Shown piece after piece: positions 10,394 to 20,688 of a DNA stretch of 64,000 nucleotides. Both the position numbers and the translations under genes were made by a program. The notes under the pieces are model-generated. The model was not told the origin of the DNA, searched no databases, and saw only the letters and a program-made list of their open reading frames with translations. The DNA lies in NCBI GenBank assembly GCA_032622095.1, contig CP136062.1:492001-556000 (forward strand), in the 5' to 3' direction. Source of the DNA: Siphonodentalium dalli (Eukaryota > Mollusca > Scaphopoda > Gadilida > Siphonodentaliidae). Positions within the stretch are counted from its first letter, which is position 1. Each line of letters starts with the position of its first letter.

Positions 10394-10597
10394 ATGTTTC
10401 CGAAGCCACTGTGGTGTATTTTATGGTTCCCTATTTTCGCCATACTGGAGGGAGAACTCATTGAATGCCGTGACCAGAATGGTCTGTACTATCTCTACTG
10501 TAACGTTCTCTGCTGTAACAGGCCAAAACGTTACAGAAGAGACCAATACTGTAACGAAAGGGGAAGGCTGCTGTTTACAGAGGCTGTTTGTGCGTGA
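10394..10597 (+). CDS. Unrecognised 67-residue Cys-rich secreted-like ORF, possible exon
   Basis: The frame starts with a hydrophobic, signal-like stretch (CILWFPIFAI, residues 8-17). A compact Cys/Tyr pattern follows: ECRDQNGLYYLYC, LCC, then DQYC. The arrangement of C, YYxYC and CC loosely recalls the short ectodomain of WBP1/VOPP1-like membrane proteins. However, there is no transmembrane helix in this frame, and a GTAACG (10551-10556) just after the DQY codons could be a splice donor. A longer frame in another phase (10461-10715) overlaps. I do not assign a function; it may be a chance ORF. Confidence 0.2.
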   Translation: MFPKPLWCILWFPIFAILEGELIECRDQNGLYYLYCNVLCCNRPKRYRRDQYCNERGRLLFTEAVCA

Positions 10598-10719
10598 ACA
10601 CACACAACACCAAGCTGAAATATCTAGAGGGTGTAACTGGGGTCTTGTTCTTCTTTCAGATTACAAAATGTGTTTGATTTGGAAAATATTATCATTTACT
10701 GCGTCGATGTTTTGAATTT

Positions 10720-11200
10720 TCGTTACATGGAAGATATGTTTATGTTACATTAAAGATGTTCTTATGTGGTAAGTCGATTTTGCATTTCATGTGATTGTTA
10801 TGAAACCATGATAGCCGGGAGAAAACATCAATTACAACGAGACTGTTACTTTGTATTAGTTATTCCTTCGGTTGCAACATGATTCCGTGTACGATCTAAC
10901 TCAAATCGAGTGGCCGTTACAGTAAATACAACAATTGTTATCCAGAGGACATGCCTGTGGCATTTAATAATTTTTTCTCTTTTCTTTGCCGCGGAAATAT
11001 ATCACACGATATACATAATATTTAATTGGTTATGTTTGTCTTTCAACTCGAACTATTTTTCTGGTTTGGATAATAGTAACCTTTCTAGTGTTGAATTTGG
11101 GAAATTAGTGTTACACGAGGGATATATGTATGTTATAGTAAGGATATTGATACGTTGTGAGTTGATTATGCGTTAGGGGGACGTCTTTTAAACAATATGG
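10720..11200. other. Anonymous AT-rich sequence
   Basis: The open frame 10910-11176 is hydrophobic but low in complexity and lacks recognisable motifs. Nothing else seen. Confidence 0.4.
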
Positions 11201-11214
11201 CCATCCCAGATAGC

Positions 11215-11835
11215 ATGACTACGTTGGGCCAACGTTGGCATAATGTCGGCACGGTTGGCATTATGTTTGGTTGGGTTGACGTTCTTGGCCCTTGGTTGGC
11301 CCAACGTATTCCTCCCAAACGTTGGAAATATAACGTTGGCCCAACGTTGTGCCAACGCGAACATATCAACGGAATTATCTGCAGTAAATTGGTTGGGTTG
11401 GCGTGGTTGGCCCAACGTATTCCTCCCAACCGTTGGAAATATAACGTTGGCCCCCAACGTTGAGCCATCGCGAACATGCCAACGGAATTATCTGCAGTAT
11501 AAATTGGTTGGGTTGGCGTGGTTGGCCTTTGGTTGGCCCAACGTATTCATCCAAACCGTTGGAAATATAACGTTGGCCAACGCGAACATGCCAACGGAAT
11601 TATCTGCAGTAAATTGGTTGGGTTGGTGTGGTTGGGCCTTGGTTGGCCCAACGTATTCCTCCCAACCGTTGAAAGTATAACGTTGGGCCAACGCCAACAC
11701 GAAAATGGAATTTACTGTACACATCACATTGGTTGGGTTTACGTTGTTGGCCCTTGGTTGACCCCAATTGAGGTATTCCTCCCATGCAACAGTTGGAATT
11801 ATAACGTTGGTCCAATGTTGGGTCAACGCTAACGG
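11215..11835. repeat. 112-bp tandem array, about 5.5 units
   Basis: GGAATTATCTGCAGT recurs at 11371, 11484 and 11596, with a weaker copy at 11707, giving spacings of 111-113 bp. Each unit contains several CCAACG/CGTTGG inverted pairs and GGAAATATAACGTTGG, so single strands could fold strongly. All frames on both strands stay open for long distances, which produces several spurious overlapping ORFs here. The last units are degenerate. Confidence 0.9.
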
Positions 11836-11839
11836 CTTC

Positions 11840-12176
11840 ATGGCAGTCCAATTACATATAGCGTACATACATGTGATATAAATCTCAACGATATGCCGAT
11901 ACTTTATGTTGGAAATACGGGGCGAGCAGATATGTAAGAAGACGGTGGTTGAGCAAGGTGTTGCGTTAAATATTCTAACTGCTTTTGCTGGCCGAAAAAA
12001 TGTAATGACATTTCTTGGTATAATTATGATGAAGTGATCTCGTTTATTCCAGATCCACAACTGATCGAGGGGTCTCATTCACATTTCGCTGTTGGGGAAT
12101 GTGCGTGGGACTCGGCGATGAGTAAACTGTTTTAAAGGTTATCATTACTTCACCTCACTAATATACTTTTTTTATA
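11840..12176. other. Anonymous sequence
   Basis: No feature recognised. The minus-strand frame that enters here from the 112-bp array (11488-12078) has no domain. Confidence 0.4.
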
Positions 12177-12248
12177 TGTGAATATAATCACAATTCCCCA
12201 GAACAAAAATTGTGGTAAATTTTTGTTCTGGGGACCTGTGAATATAAT
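12177..12248. repeat. Perfect 16-bp hairpin between 12-bp direct repeats
   Basis: CCCCAGAACAAAAATT (12196-12211) and its exact reverse complement (12218-12233) enclose a 6-nt loop. TGTGAATATAAT occurs directly outside at 12177-12188 and 12237-12248. The layout is that of a tiny insertion with a 12-bp target duplication, or a chance local duplication. Confidence 0.6.
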
Positions 12249-14120
12249 TAAGGTGGAATTCATGCTTGTAATGATGAATTCGAGCAACGTGCATCGGGAT
12301 AGCTTATCTAACACCAGGAACATGTACTTATATTTTTGAAACATGGACATGCACTTGTTTTAATTTATCTCAACCGAGCACAAAGCTAAACGAGACAGGT
12401 ATATACGAAAGCGATTCAAATATACAATGTGTGCAAATTTACATGTATCCGGATAATCCCATAGCATATCCCTGTCGTACGTTACTCGAATCTATCACAA
12501 TAGTTTAACCTACACACAATATTCTTTATCCTTACATATTGTCCAGTACGCGGGCAGCTCTTCACCACATAGTTGTATTATACTTAAACACAAACGAATG
12601 TTAGTGTACTTTCATATTATGTCATCTGATAAAGCAAGGGATAGAGTGTTCACCCGACTATAACCAATGTCTATCGTGTAACGACAATTTATTTACTATA
12701 GCACAAGACACGATGGTATTCAGTTAACAATATTCGTTATACCATATGTGTACTAAATGTGTAAAAAACAGTGGGACATTTATTATGAAAAGAAATTCCA
12801 CAAATTGAACCTCGTTTTATATAATAGCCTGTATATATGCTATGTGCCTTTTTTTGTCAATCGTGTAATCTTTACTGTAACGCACATCATATATTGATAT
12901 AGAAATACGCGTCAGAAAACATCATTAAGTATTTGGGACATGAATTCTCGCGAGAATCGCCATAATATTGAATTTGCACTGATGCCAGTACATGATTATG
13001 ATACCTAGATGTATACAAATGACATTTCGCATATGACTGTGTCAGTTGTGTAACGTTGTGGTCCTTACTGTAACAAAGCATATTCCTACATCGTATACCA
13101 AACGTCAGATATCCTGATTGTGTAGTTCGTCGCTGTATTTTCTTTATGAATAACAGGTTTTATCATCTTGTTAGCATATTTCGTAACTCTGGATTTCGAC
13201 ATGGCTTTTATACAGAAATTTATCAGATATTGTCCACCCCGTAGCAAATATGTGTCTTTCGCGTTGCGCTGAAGTCCGTCGTGTAACACATATTATTTTT
13301 TCATCTATACATGAAACGTTATATATTTCAATTCCAGTTTTGTTCAATATTTGATGGACAAGGAGTGTCCAATTCAATATTATGTTAGAAAGTGTGTGAC
13401 ATTTGATTATCTTGATTTAATAAAGTTTTAATGTTGTGTTGAAATTAAATTTTTCGGAGAAAAATGAGTTCCATTGTGGCCCCCATTGAAAACCAGCTAT
13501 ATAAAGGGTAAATGTTTTCTCGATCTATGCATTACCGGTCAATACTCAATTCGGATCAAAAAATACTCCAATATCTCTATTCTGAAAAATGATATACCAG
13601 ATGACAATACTGTTACAGAAGAGACATAATTTCCAGACATCCACCATTCATAGCATCATAAAATATCAGTGCTGGATGTTTAAGCTCGAACATCAGTCTT
13701 TTCTTCCAGTTCAATAGCTATATATCTCGAAATGACAACAACTTTCCCCATTATCGGAACTAAAAAAATGCCATGTGGCATATCTGTAATTTTGACCAAA
13801 ATTGATATTGACTCATACATAGGCCTACCCTTCACTTAACCCTGACATCCTTAACATTAAATGACCCCCAACCGAGGCACCTGGTGTTATATAGTGTTTT
13901 GACGACATAACCCATACTGTTGGGCTCCAAATAAACATGAATGCACCTTTATTATTTTTGTGCGAAATTTCCCCCACACACAGTGCTTATTTGGGTCTGC
14001 ACAATCATTAATTTTGAGGCTATGAAAATTGAAAAGAGCACAAAGTCAAGATTTCTATGATTCTGATATCAATATGATGAGCTTATAACTTTATGCATGT
14101 ACATATTCTAGTATATGGCA
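12249..14120. other. Anonymous AT-rich sequence, 1.9 kb
   Basis: I find no convincing gene, structured RNA or repeat shared with the rest of the window. Short minus-strand frames at 12887-13081, 13086-13289 and 13171-13377 overlap in different phases and look like noise. Confidence 0.4.
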
Positions 14121-14126
14121 TACATA

Positions 14127-14499
14127 CCCTGCTTGACAAAACAAGTGTCCACCTAACCGCTGTGCAGTTAGCGTTGCCACCGCGGCTGAAATGCAACTAC
14201 ACCGCAGCTCCATCGGCTAACTACAGTTGGGCCGCGGTGTACATGTACTTGCCGTTCAGCCATGGTGTAGTTGCCGCGGTGTACACTGTACGTTCATTAA
14301 ACTGAAAAAAGACGATACAAACCGGAAATCTAACCATGGTGCACAGTGTAGTTGCCTTTCGGCCGCAGGGTACTTGTTGTTGGGTCACAGTGTACTTGCC
14401 GTTCGGCCGCGGTGCTAAACTGCAGTTACAAACTCTGACACCGCGGCCGAACGGCAAATACACCGCGGTGCCAGTGGACACTTGTTTTGTCCAGCGGGG
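14127..14499. mobile_element. CCGCGG-rich TIR element (family F2), complete copy
   Basis: This 373-bp element begins CCCTGCTTGACAAAACAAG and ends CTTGTTTTGTCCAGCGGGG, with TA at 14125-14126 and 14500-14501. Inside, modules like TGCCGTTCGGCCGCGGTGTA are repeated in both orientations, making it unusually GC-rich for this locus. A unique core includes AAACTGAAAAAAGACGATAC. The TA flanks suggest Tc1/mariner-type targeting, but the ends are not a textbook match. It is non-autonomous. Confidence 0.8.
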
Positions 14500-14516
14500 T
14501 ATGGACATTTAATTAA

Positions 14517-14785
14517 AGGTACTCAATCCGACCAGGCCCTCATCAATTACTATTTCTTTGGCTTCGGGGATAAAAATAATTTATTCGATCATTCGAGTCG
14601 AGGAACCAACCTATCAACGCTCAGAGTGATCAGATATACATTTTTGAAGTTTTGTTATTTCTATATGTTCTGGTCCAGAAACACGCCGTCAAAAGGATGG
14701 TCTCAGTCAAAATTGCAATATTAATACACTTGATTTTTTCTGGGGAAATTATTAGTACCGTACACATCTCGAGTGCAATTAGGGC
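14517..14785 (+). mobile_element. TTAA-flanked family F1, left half only
   Basis: It starts AGGTACTCAATCCGA next to TTAA at 14513-14516, only 14 bp after the F2 element ends. Landmarks TTACTATTTCTTTGGCTTCG and GTCAAAATTGC follow in order up to an ATCTCGAGT block near 14770. The right arm is missing, so this is a truncated copy. Confidence 0.7.
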
Positions 14786-15093
14786 TCTACAAATTGGCAA
14801 TTTACCACAAAAAATCGGAATCCGATATCAAATCGGGCTGCCTATGTCAACATGAATAGCAACCAGTCAGTCCAGATTTTATTATTATACTGCCTTGGGA
14901 AATTTCAGTGTACCATACACGTACATGTACTATTGTAGGCCTAATTTGTTGGCAGAAAATAGCATCACATCTGCAATTCTCCTTATCCTGTTGTTTTAGT
15001 TATATATACATTTCAATTCAGTTTTATTAACTCAAGTAAAATATTTCTAAGTATATATATGTGTATGCGCAAAAATAGTTAATACTATTACTA

Positions 15094-15470
15094 CCCCCGC
15101 TGGACAAAACAAGTGTCCATTGGCACCGCGGTGTATTTGCCGTTCGGTCGCGGTGTCAAGAGTTTGTAACTGCAGTTGAGCACCGCGGCCGAACAGGAAG
15201 TACACCGCGGCGAACAGCAAGTACACGGCGACCGAAAGGCAACTTACAGCGTGGCCGAACGGCATGTACACCGTGGTTAGATTTCTGGTTTGCATCGTCT
15301 TTTTTCAGTTTAATGAACGTACACTGCGGCAACTACACCATGGCCGAATGGCAAGTACAACGCGGCCCAACTGTAGTTAGCCGGTGGAGCCCCGGTGTAG
15401 TTGCATTTCAGCCGCGGTGGCAACGCTAACAGCACCGCGGTTAAGTGGACACTTGTTTTGTCCAGCAGGG
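15094..15470. mobile_element. CCGCGG-rich TIR element (F2), complete copy
   Basis: This 377-bp copy lies in opposite internal orientation to the one at 14127. It begins CCCCCGCTGGACAAAACAAG and ends CTTGTTTTGTCCAGCAGGG, with TA on both sides (15092-15093, 15471-15472). The core CTTTTTTCAGTTTAATGAACG is the reverse complement of the first copy's core. Open frames here are by-products of the repeats. Confidence 0.8.
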
Positions 15471-15533
15471 TAGTATCAAGTTTGCAGTTACAGATTATCA
15501 TTTCCAGCAATAATCACTTAAAATAATTAAGTC

Positions 15534-16517
15534 AAGTACAGCTATGCTCTAATTAATCGACCCATTTAACGAGGTTTTGGGCCGGTCATGACCGCGGTCA
15601 TACCGCCACTACACCGCGGTCATGCGGTAGTACACTGCGGCCATACACCGCGGTCATACAGTAGTAATGCGCGGTGACACGCGGTATCTGACCGCGGTCA
15701 TGTTGGAAGTCCACCGCGGTAATCTAGACCGTTACCGGCGTACACCGCGGTAGTATTTTCCGCGACCGCCTTACACCATGGTCATTCCCCGTGTCAACCG
15801 CGTTCAAATAATCTGCCGCGATAAAAATCTGCTTTTTCTTTTTCTTTTGGAAGACTCAAGGTAAGAATTTCGATCTGTCTTGTTCAGGTTGGCCTATAAT
15901 TTGCGTCAATATATTAAGAAACTGACCTTACATTCATTCCTCGCGCCAAACTAAATTTATTTTAGAGTACTGACGTCTTCAATGGTTGACGTCCCCACGT
16001 AATTCCTTGAACCAAATGATTTTTGTGTCGGTTAAATGTGCACATGGCGATCGCATAATTATCTTGCTCGAACCGAAAAGCCATTTTAATTCTTAATCGC
16101 ACACGCCTTATCCATATACCATATCACGAATAAACAGACGCTCTTTATTTGGCACGCTTAAGGAAATCGGGACCGTGGTAAATTAGAACCGATTTATTTT
16201 CAATTTCAGATTAATATTTTCCATGCGCAATATGTCAGTCTATTGTCAGATAATTTACAATGCTCAGTTGCGATACGGACGCTAGGTTTTACTGTGGTTT
16301 AAACTTACACAGCGGTAGTGGCACCAAAAACTCAACCGCGACCACGCGGTTGCCCGCGTTTTCAATACCGCGGCTGACTGCGTTATTACACCGCGGTCAG
16401 GCGTTATTACACCGCGGTCAGGTGGTATTACACCGCCCGACCGCGGTATTACACCGCAGTCATACCGCATGTCAACCTCGTTAAGGAGGGTCGATTAATT
16501 AGAGCATAGCTGTACTT
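15534..16517. mobile_element. 984-bp TIR element with ACCGCGGT-rich shoulders
   Basis: Arms of about 40 bp match: AAGTACAGCTATGCTCTAAT at 15534 pairs with its reverse complement ending at 16517. The match continues through TTAATCGACCC and AACGAGGTT. Next to each arm is a block of ACCGCGGTCAT or ATTACACCGCGGTC repeats. The centre (15835-16255) is ordinary AT-rich sequence. No transposase ORF is present. TTAA lies within the arms, so the original element may be shorter than the full inverted repeat. Confidence 0.65.
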
Positions 16518-18320
16518 CATATAATGAAAGTGTCAATGACACTGTACCTCAACTTGGAAAGGGAATAATTTAATGTGGAGCGATTAGGGGTGCGGAAAGT
16601 TGAAATGTCTAAGTAATACTAGATTATCAACATGAAGAGATACATATACCGGTACATGTATACCGGTATATAAAAAAGTTAAATCCAAGATGGTTACAGA
16701 TGTAAAATCCAGGTGGCTATTCCAATAAAATTTAAAAACATTTGATAGCTTCCATCTAGTAAGATCAATATCAAGATTAATATGAAGTCTGGAGATGATC
16801 GGATGAGGGAAGTGGACTGTAGGGTGTGCCAAAGGATTTTGTCATGCAAAGAGTAAAATCCAAGATGGCTGCCAGTGGACACATTTTAAGACCAAATGAA
16901 CCTAAAATGACTTGTTATCTACATGCCTGTGTCAACAGCCATGACAAATTTCATGATGATCTGATTAAAGGTACGACCTGTAGCCCATGCCAAAGGATTT
17001 AGTCATGCAAAGAGTAAAATCCAAGATGGCTGCTGGCGGCCATGATTTTGGCCGAATAACCTAAAAATTACTCGATCTCATCTACATGTCAATGTCAACA
17101 CCCATGACAAATTTCACAATGATCTGACAAAAGGTGCGTTCTGTAGCACGTGCCAAAGGATTTAGTCATGCAAAGTGTAAAATCCAAGATGGCTGCTGGC
17201 GGCCATGTTTTTTGGTCGAATGACTGGACAATGACTCGTTCCCATCTACATGTCATATTTAACAACCATGACAAATTTCATGATGATCTGACCAAAGGTT
17301 AGACTTGTGGCCTGTGTGAAAGGATTTAGTCATGCAAAGAGTAAAATCCAAGATGGCTGCCAGCGGCCATGTTTTTTGGCCGAACGACCCCAAAATTACT
17401 CGTTCCCATCTACATGTCAATATTAAGACCCATGACCAGACGAACAGTAGCCTGTGCTAATGGATTGAATTTTGAAATCAAAGATGGCCGCGGGCAGCCA
17501 TGTTTTTTTGTCCGAATGACCCCAAAATGAATCATTCCCATCTACATTCCAATTTAAACAGCCATGACAAATTTCATGATGATCAGACTAAAGCTACGAT
17601 CTGTAGCCCGTGCTAAAGGATTTAGTCATCCAAAGAGTAAAATCCAAGATGGCTGCTGGCGGCCATGTATTTTGGCCAAATGACCCCAAAATGACTCGTT
17701 CCCATCTACATGTCATTGTCAACATTCATGACATATTTTATGATGATCTGACCAAAGGTACGACCTGTAGCCCGTGCCAAAGGATTTAGTCACGCAAAGA
17801 GTAAAATCCAAGATAGTCAGCTGCCAGCGGCCATGTTTTTTGGCCGCATGACCCCAAAAGTACTCGTTTCCCATCTACATGTAAATATTAACATTCATGA
17901 CAAATTTCATGATGATCCGACCAAAGGTACAACCTGTAGGGCGTGCCAAAGAATTTAGTCATGCAAAGAGTAAAATCCAAGATGGCTGTCGACGGGCATG
18001 TTTTTTGGTCGAATGACCCCAAAATTACTCGTTCCCATCTACATGTCAATATTAACATCCATGACAAATTTCATGATGATCAGACGAACAGTACGACCTG
18101 TAGACCGTTCTAATGGATTGAATATTGAAATCCAAGATGGGCGCTGGTGGCCATGTTTTTTTATCCAAATGAATCGTTCCGGTCTAAATGTTGATGTCAA
18201 CAGCTATGTGAAATTTCATAATGATCTGACCAAAGGTACGACCTGTAGCCTGTATTGTTGACGAATTACGCACACACGCATACATGTACACACAGACGAC
18301 AAAGCCATGGCAATAGCTCA
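16518..18320 (+). mobile_element. Modular array element E1 (head, ~156-bp units, AC-rich tail)
   Basis: The head (about 16518-16640) contains AGTGTCAATGACACTGTA, GGAAAGGGAATAATTT and GGAAAGTTGAAA. It is repeated, inverted, at the far end of the array at 54.96-55.07 kb. The body (about 16690-18255) is about ten diverged units of about 156 bp with landmarks GGATTTAGTCATGCAAAGAG, AATCCAAGATGGCTGC and CCCATCTACATGTCAA. The tail (18256-18320) has TTGTTGACG, an ACACACGCA-type run and ends near AATAGCTCA, again shared with the second element. Shared borders on both sides argue for a mobile unit. The short ORFs inside (e.g. 17998-18261) are array translations, not genes. Confidence 0.75.
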
Positions 18321-18480
18321 AACTTTACAAAGTAAAGTTGACCTAATAATGTGGGCGGTGTAAGGCAGCGTTTGTTTGCATATGGTATCTTGGTGTTGAT
18401 GATTAACGAAAATACCATACAGCACTAGTCTCCCAGATGCCTCGGGTTTATGTACCATAAGCTTTCTCACCAAGCTTTTT
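18321..18480. other. Short unique spacer
   Basis: Nothing recognised between the array element and the next TIR element. Confidence 0.5.
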
Positions 18481-18481
18481 A

Positions 18482-18637
18482 CCCTGCTGGGTAAAACAAG
18501 TGTCCCACTTAACCACGGTGCGGTTATCATTGCCACCGCGGCCGAAATGCAACTACCGGTACATCGCGTCTCCACTGGCTAACTACAGTTGGGCCGCGGT
18601 GTATTTGCCATTCGGCCATGGTGTAGTTACCGCTGTG
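18482..18637 (+). mobile_element. CCGCGG-rich F2 element, left part, split by hAT insertion
   Basis: It starts with CCCTGCTGGGTAAAACAAGT after TA (18480-18481) and proceeds like the complete F2 copies up to TACCGCTGTG. The hAT-like element then interrupts it, and the F2 sequence resumes at 19858 with ATTCATTAAACTG. This proves the order of events: F2 was present first. Confidence 0.85.
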
Positions 18638-19849
18638 TAGTGCTGAAACGGTTGACCTATTTTTGTAGCCGGTTAACCGCGACTTGTAACCGGATCATAA
18701 CCGGTTATCCGCTATTTTCAACCTATGACTTTAAACTGATTATTTACACCATAATATGTACCAATATATCAGTATAATTTGATTTATTAACTGTATGGCA
18801 AACTCGCGTAATGTTTACACAGACATAGCTTCTATTAAACGAATGTAAATCACCAAACACGAACGTCACAAAGCCACGTGTTGACAACTTGGCTGATGAC
18901 ACAGTGAACTAAAACTCAGTTTTTATAAATAGACGTGTCATGCTTGACCTGTTTGTACTGCAGTTGCGACTGCTACCTGACTTGTTATCGTTCTCGTCTT
19001 GGGAAGAATATTGTGTGACCTATATACATGTTTGTACATGCAAATATCAGCAGTGGTTTTTTTATTGCCATTATAGCGTTTGCGGGACTGGCCGATTATT
19101 AGGTCATGTGACTCAGGTATTCTAACTGCTGGGTGTTCTTTGGCAATTTGAGATTGATAGGATCATGACTGACATCGATAAACACAATTATGAAGATTGT
19201 GAACTTTATGTAGTTAACAAATGAAAATAAAAAAATCAGCTGAAAACAGTGTTTTCTGTTATAAGACAATCAAATGCTGAGAATTTATAGTCATTAGTAG
19301 GATGCAAATAAGTCTGACTGCACGAGAACACCACTTAAGTGATTCGAGTTCATTTGAACTTCATCGACTGAGATTACTCAAGCTCAGTAATGTTAGAAGT
19401 ATAGACCGAGCGTATGTAAATAGGGTTGGTTCTCAGAGTTTGCATTCTGCCAATTTCTCTTTGAAATGTGCCCAGGCATCTGATTTACTCATTTCTTGGG
19501 TATCCATGATACTGTCTGCAAGTAGTGAGTCGGAGAGTAGAAGTCAAATGATCACGCCGTACTGCAGTGAAAACGATTGTATTGATCTTTGCCGATGACC
19601 AGGTGGCGTCAAGTGCATGTGTTTTACCGGACATCGGAATATCAAAGATGACGTCATGCATCTTTGATGTTTAGCCGCCAATGCCAGACTATGTAATCTA
19701 CCATTCATGGAAGACTTTTGATCTGAAGGACCTGAACACGATAGTTTTTATCAGTGGCATTGCATGTGTGTATTACATAGCGGTTAACCGGTTGATCGTA
19801 GTTCAACCGGTTGCCGACGGTAGCCAACCGGTTATCCGTTTCAGCACTA
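18638..19849. mobile_element. Non-autonomous hAT-like transposon with perfect 8-bp TSD
   Basis: The 1212-bp insertion begins TAGTGCTGAAACGG and ends CCGTTTCAGCACTA, a perfect 14-bp inverted repeat. CCGCTGTG lies directly outside on both sides (18630-18637 and 19850-19857). Eight-bp target duplications and short TIRs opening with (C/T)A are hallmarks of the hAT superfamily. Subterminal CCGGTTA/TAACCGG motifs are clustered at both ends (e.g. 18672, 18703, 19783, 19829). The interior has only short frames (e.g. 19302-19598, 98 codons, no motif), so no transposase is encoded. Confidence 0.9.
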
Positions 19850-19857
19850 CCGCTGTG

Positions 19858-20005
19858 TACATTCATTAAACTGAAAAAAGACAATACAAACCAGAAATCT
19901 AACCACGGTGTACATGCCATGCGGCCCTGTTGTAGTTGCTTTTCGGCCATGGTGTACATGTGTACTTGACGATTGGCTGCGGTGTACTTGGCGCTCAGCC
20001 GCGGG
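19858..20005 (+). mobile_element. F2 element, right part, terminally degraded
   Basis: It continues the interrupted F2 copy with the core AAACTGAAAAAAGACAATAC and a CGGCCATGGTGTAC module. It loses similarity near 20005 (CAGCCGCGGGTCC). The terminal CTTGTTTTGTCCAGC motif is absent, so the right end is truncated or rearranged. Confidence 0.75.
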
Positions 20006-20488
20006 TCCCGATTTACTTCGGATGGTAACTGCATAATACGGAAGCGGAACTGTATCGTAGTGTATCGAAATTACAGACAAATGAATCGCGTATAGAATCA
20101 TGAATGACGAATCGCGATGAATCGAATCACGATGAATCGTTACAGGCCTATACAGCTGCGATTACATCGCAAGTGGAGGTAACCAAGGATATCCACATTT
20201 CGCATCTAGAATCAAACAGCGCTTGATATCAATTTATGACCAACGATTTTGATGTTAGCATGCGCAATCGAGCTACCGGTTACTTCCTGCGACGGAAATC
20301 TTTCCGCTTACGATTGTATCGTGGTCGTCTGATCGTAAACTTATCAATTTCATGCATTATTGCATAATATTTTTAAACATAACTTATTTAACATCTTCGA
20401 CTTGCTTTAAATTTAATTTATTTTCATGAAAAGGAATAATATGGTTGTAAATATAGAAGGCAGATGACTCTTCTACCCGAGAGGTCTA
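20006..20488. other. Anonymous sequence
   Basis: A short cluster of GATGAATCG-type direct repeats lies at about 20100-20140. Nothing else recognised. Confidence 0.4.
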
Positions 20489-20489
20489 G

Positions 20490-20625
20490 ATTTCTTGGAC
20501 ACGGTCGTTAGACGCAACGTCAAGCTTGGTTAGTCTTTGGATGGTTGACTGGGTTGGGTTTTCCGGGTGATGCCAATGTTCGGTGCAACTTACGCACTTC
20601 TCACTCTCTCGTCCTGTTACACTGG
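20490..20625 (+). mobile_element. 5S-rRNA-derived repeat, first (degraded) unit
   Basis: AACGTCAAGC, TTGGTTAGTC and TTTGGATGG match the 3' two-thirds of animal 5S rRNA in order, with substitutions. After the 5S-like part comes TTCGGTGCAACTTACGCACT and a CTCACTCTC block, also found after the second unit. This pattern (5S head plus a common extra body, twice in tandem) fits a 5S-derived SINE (SINE3-type) better than two independent 5S pseudogenes. Confidence 0.65.
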
Positions 20626-20688
20626 GGGCTCGTCTGGCCATTAGAGGACTGTCATGATACAACCTCCAGGTCTCAGCCATTAAATGCT

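Noticed and set aside
10460-10560. Zinc-finger or known Cys-rich domain
   Set aside because: Cysteine spacing does not fit a classic zinc finger and overlaps another open frame; left as an unrecognised ORF.
11166-12078. Four overlapping ORFs up to 196 codons
   Set aside because: Translations of the 112-bp repeat in different phases and strands.
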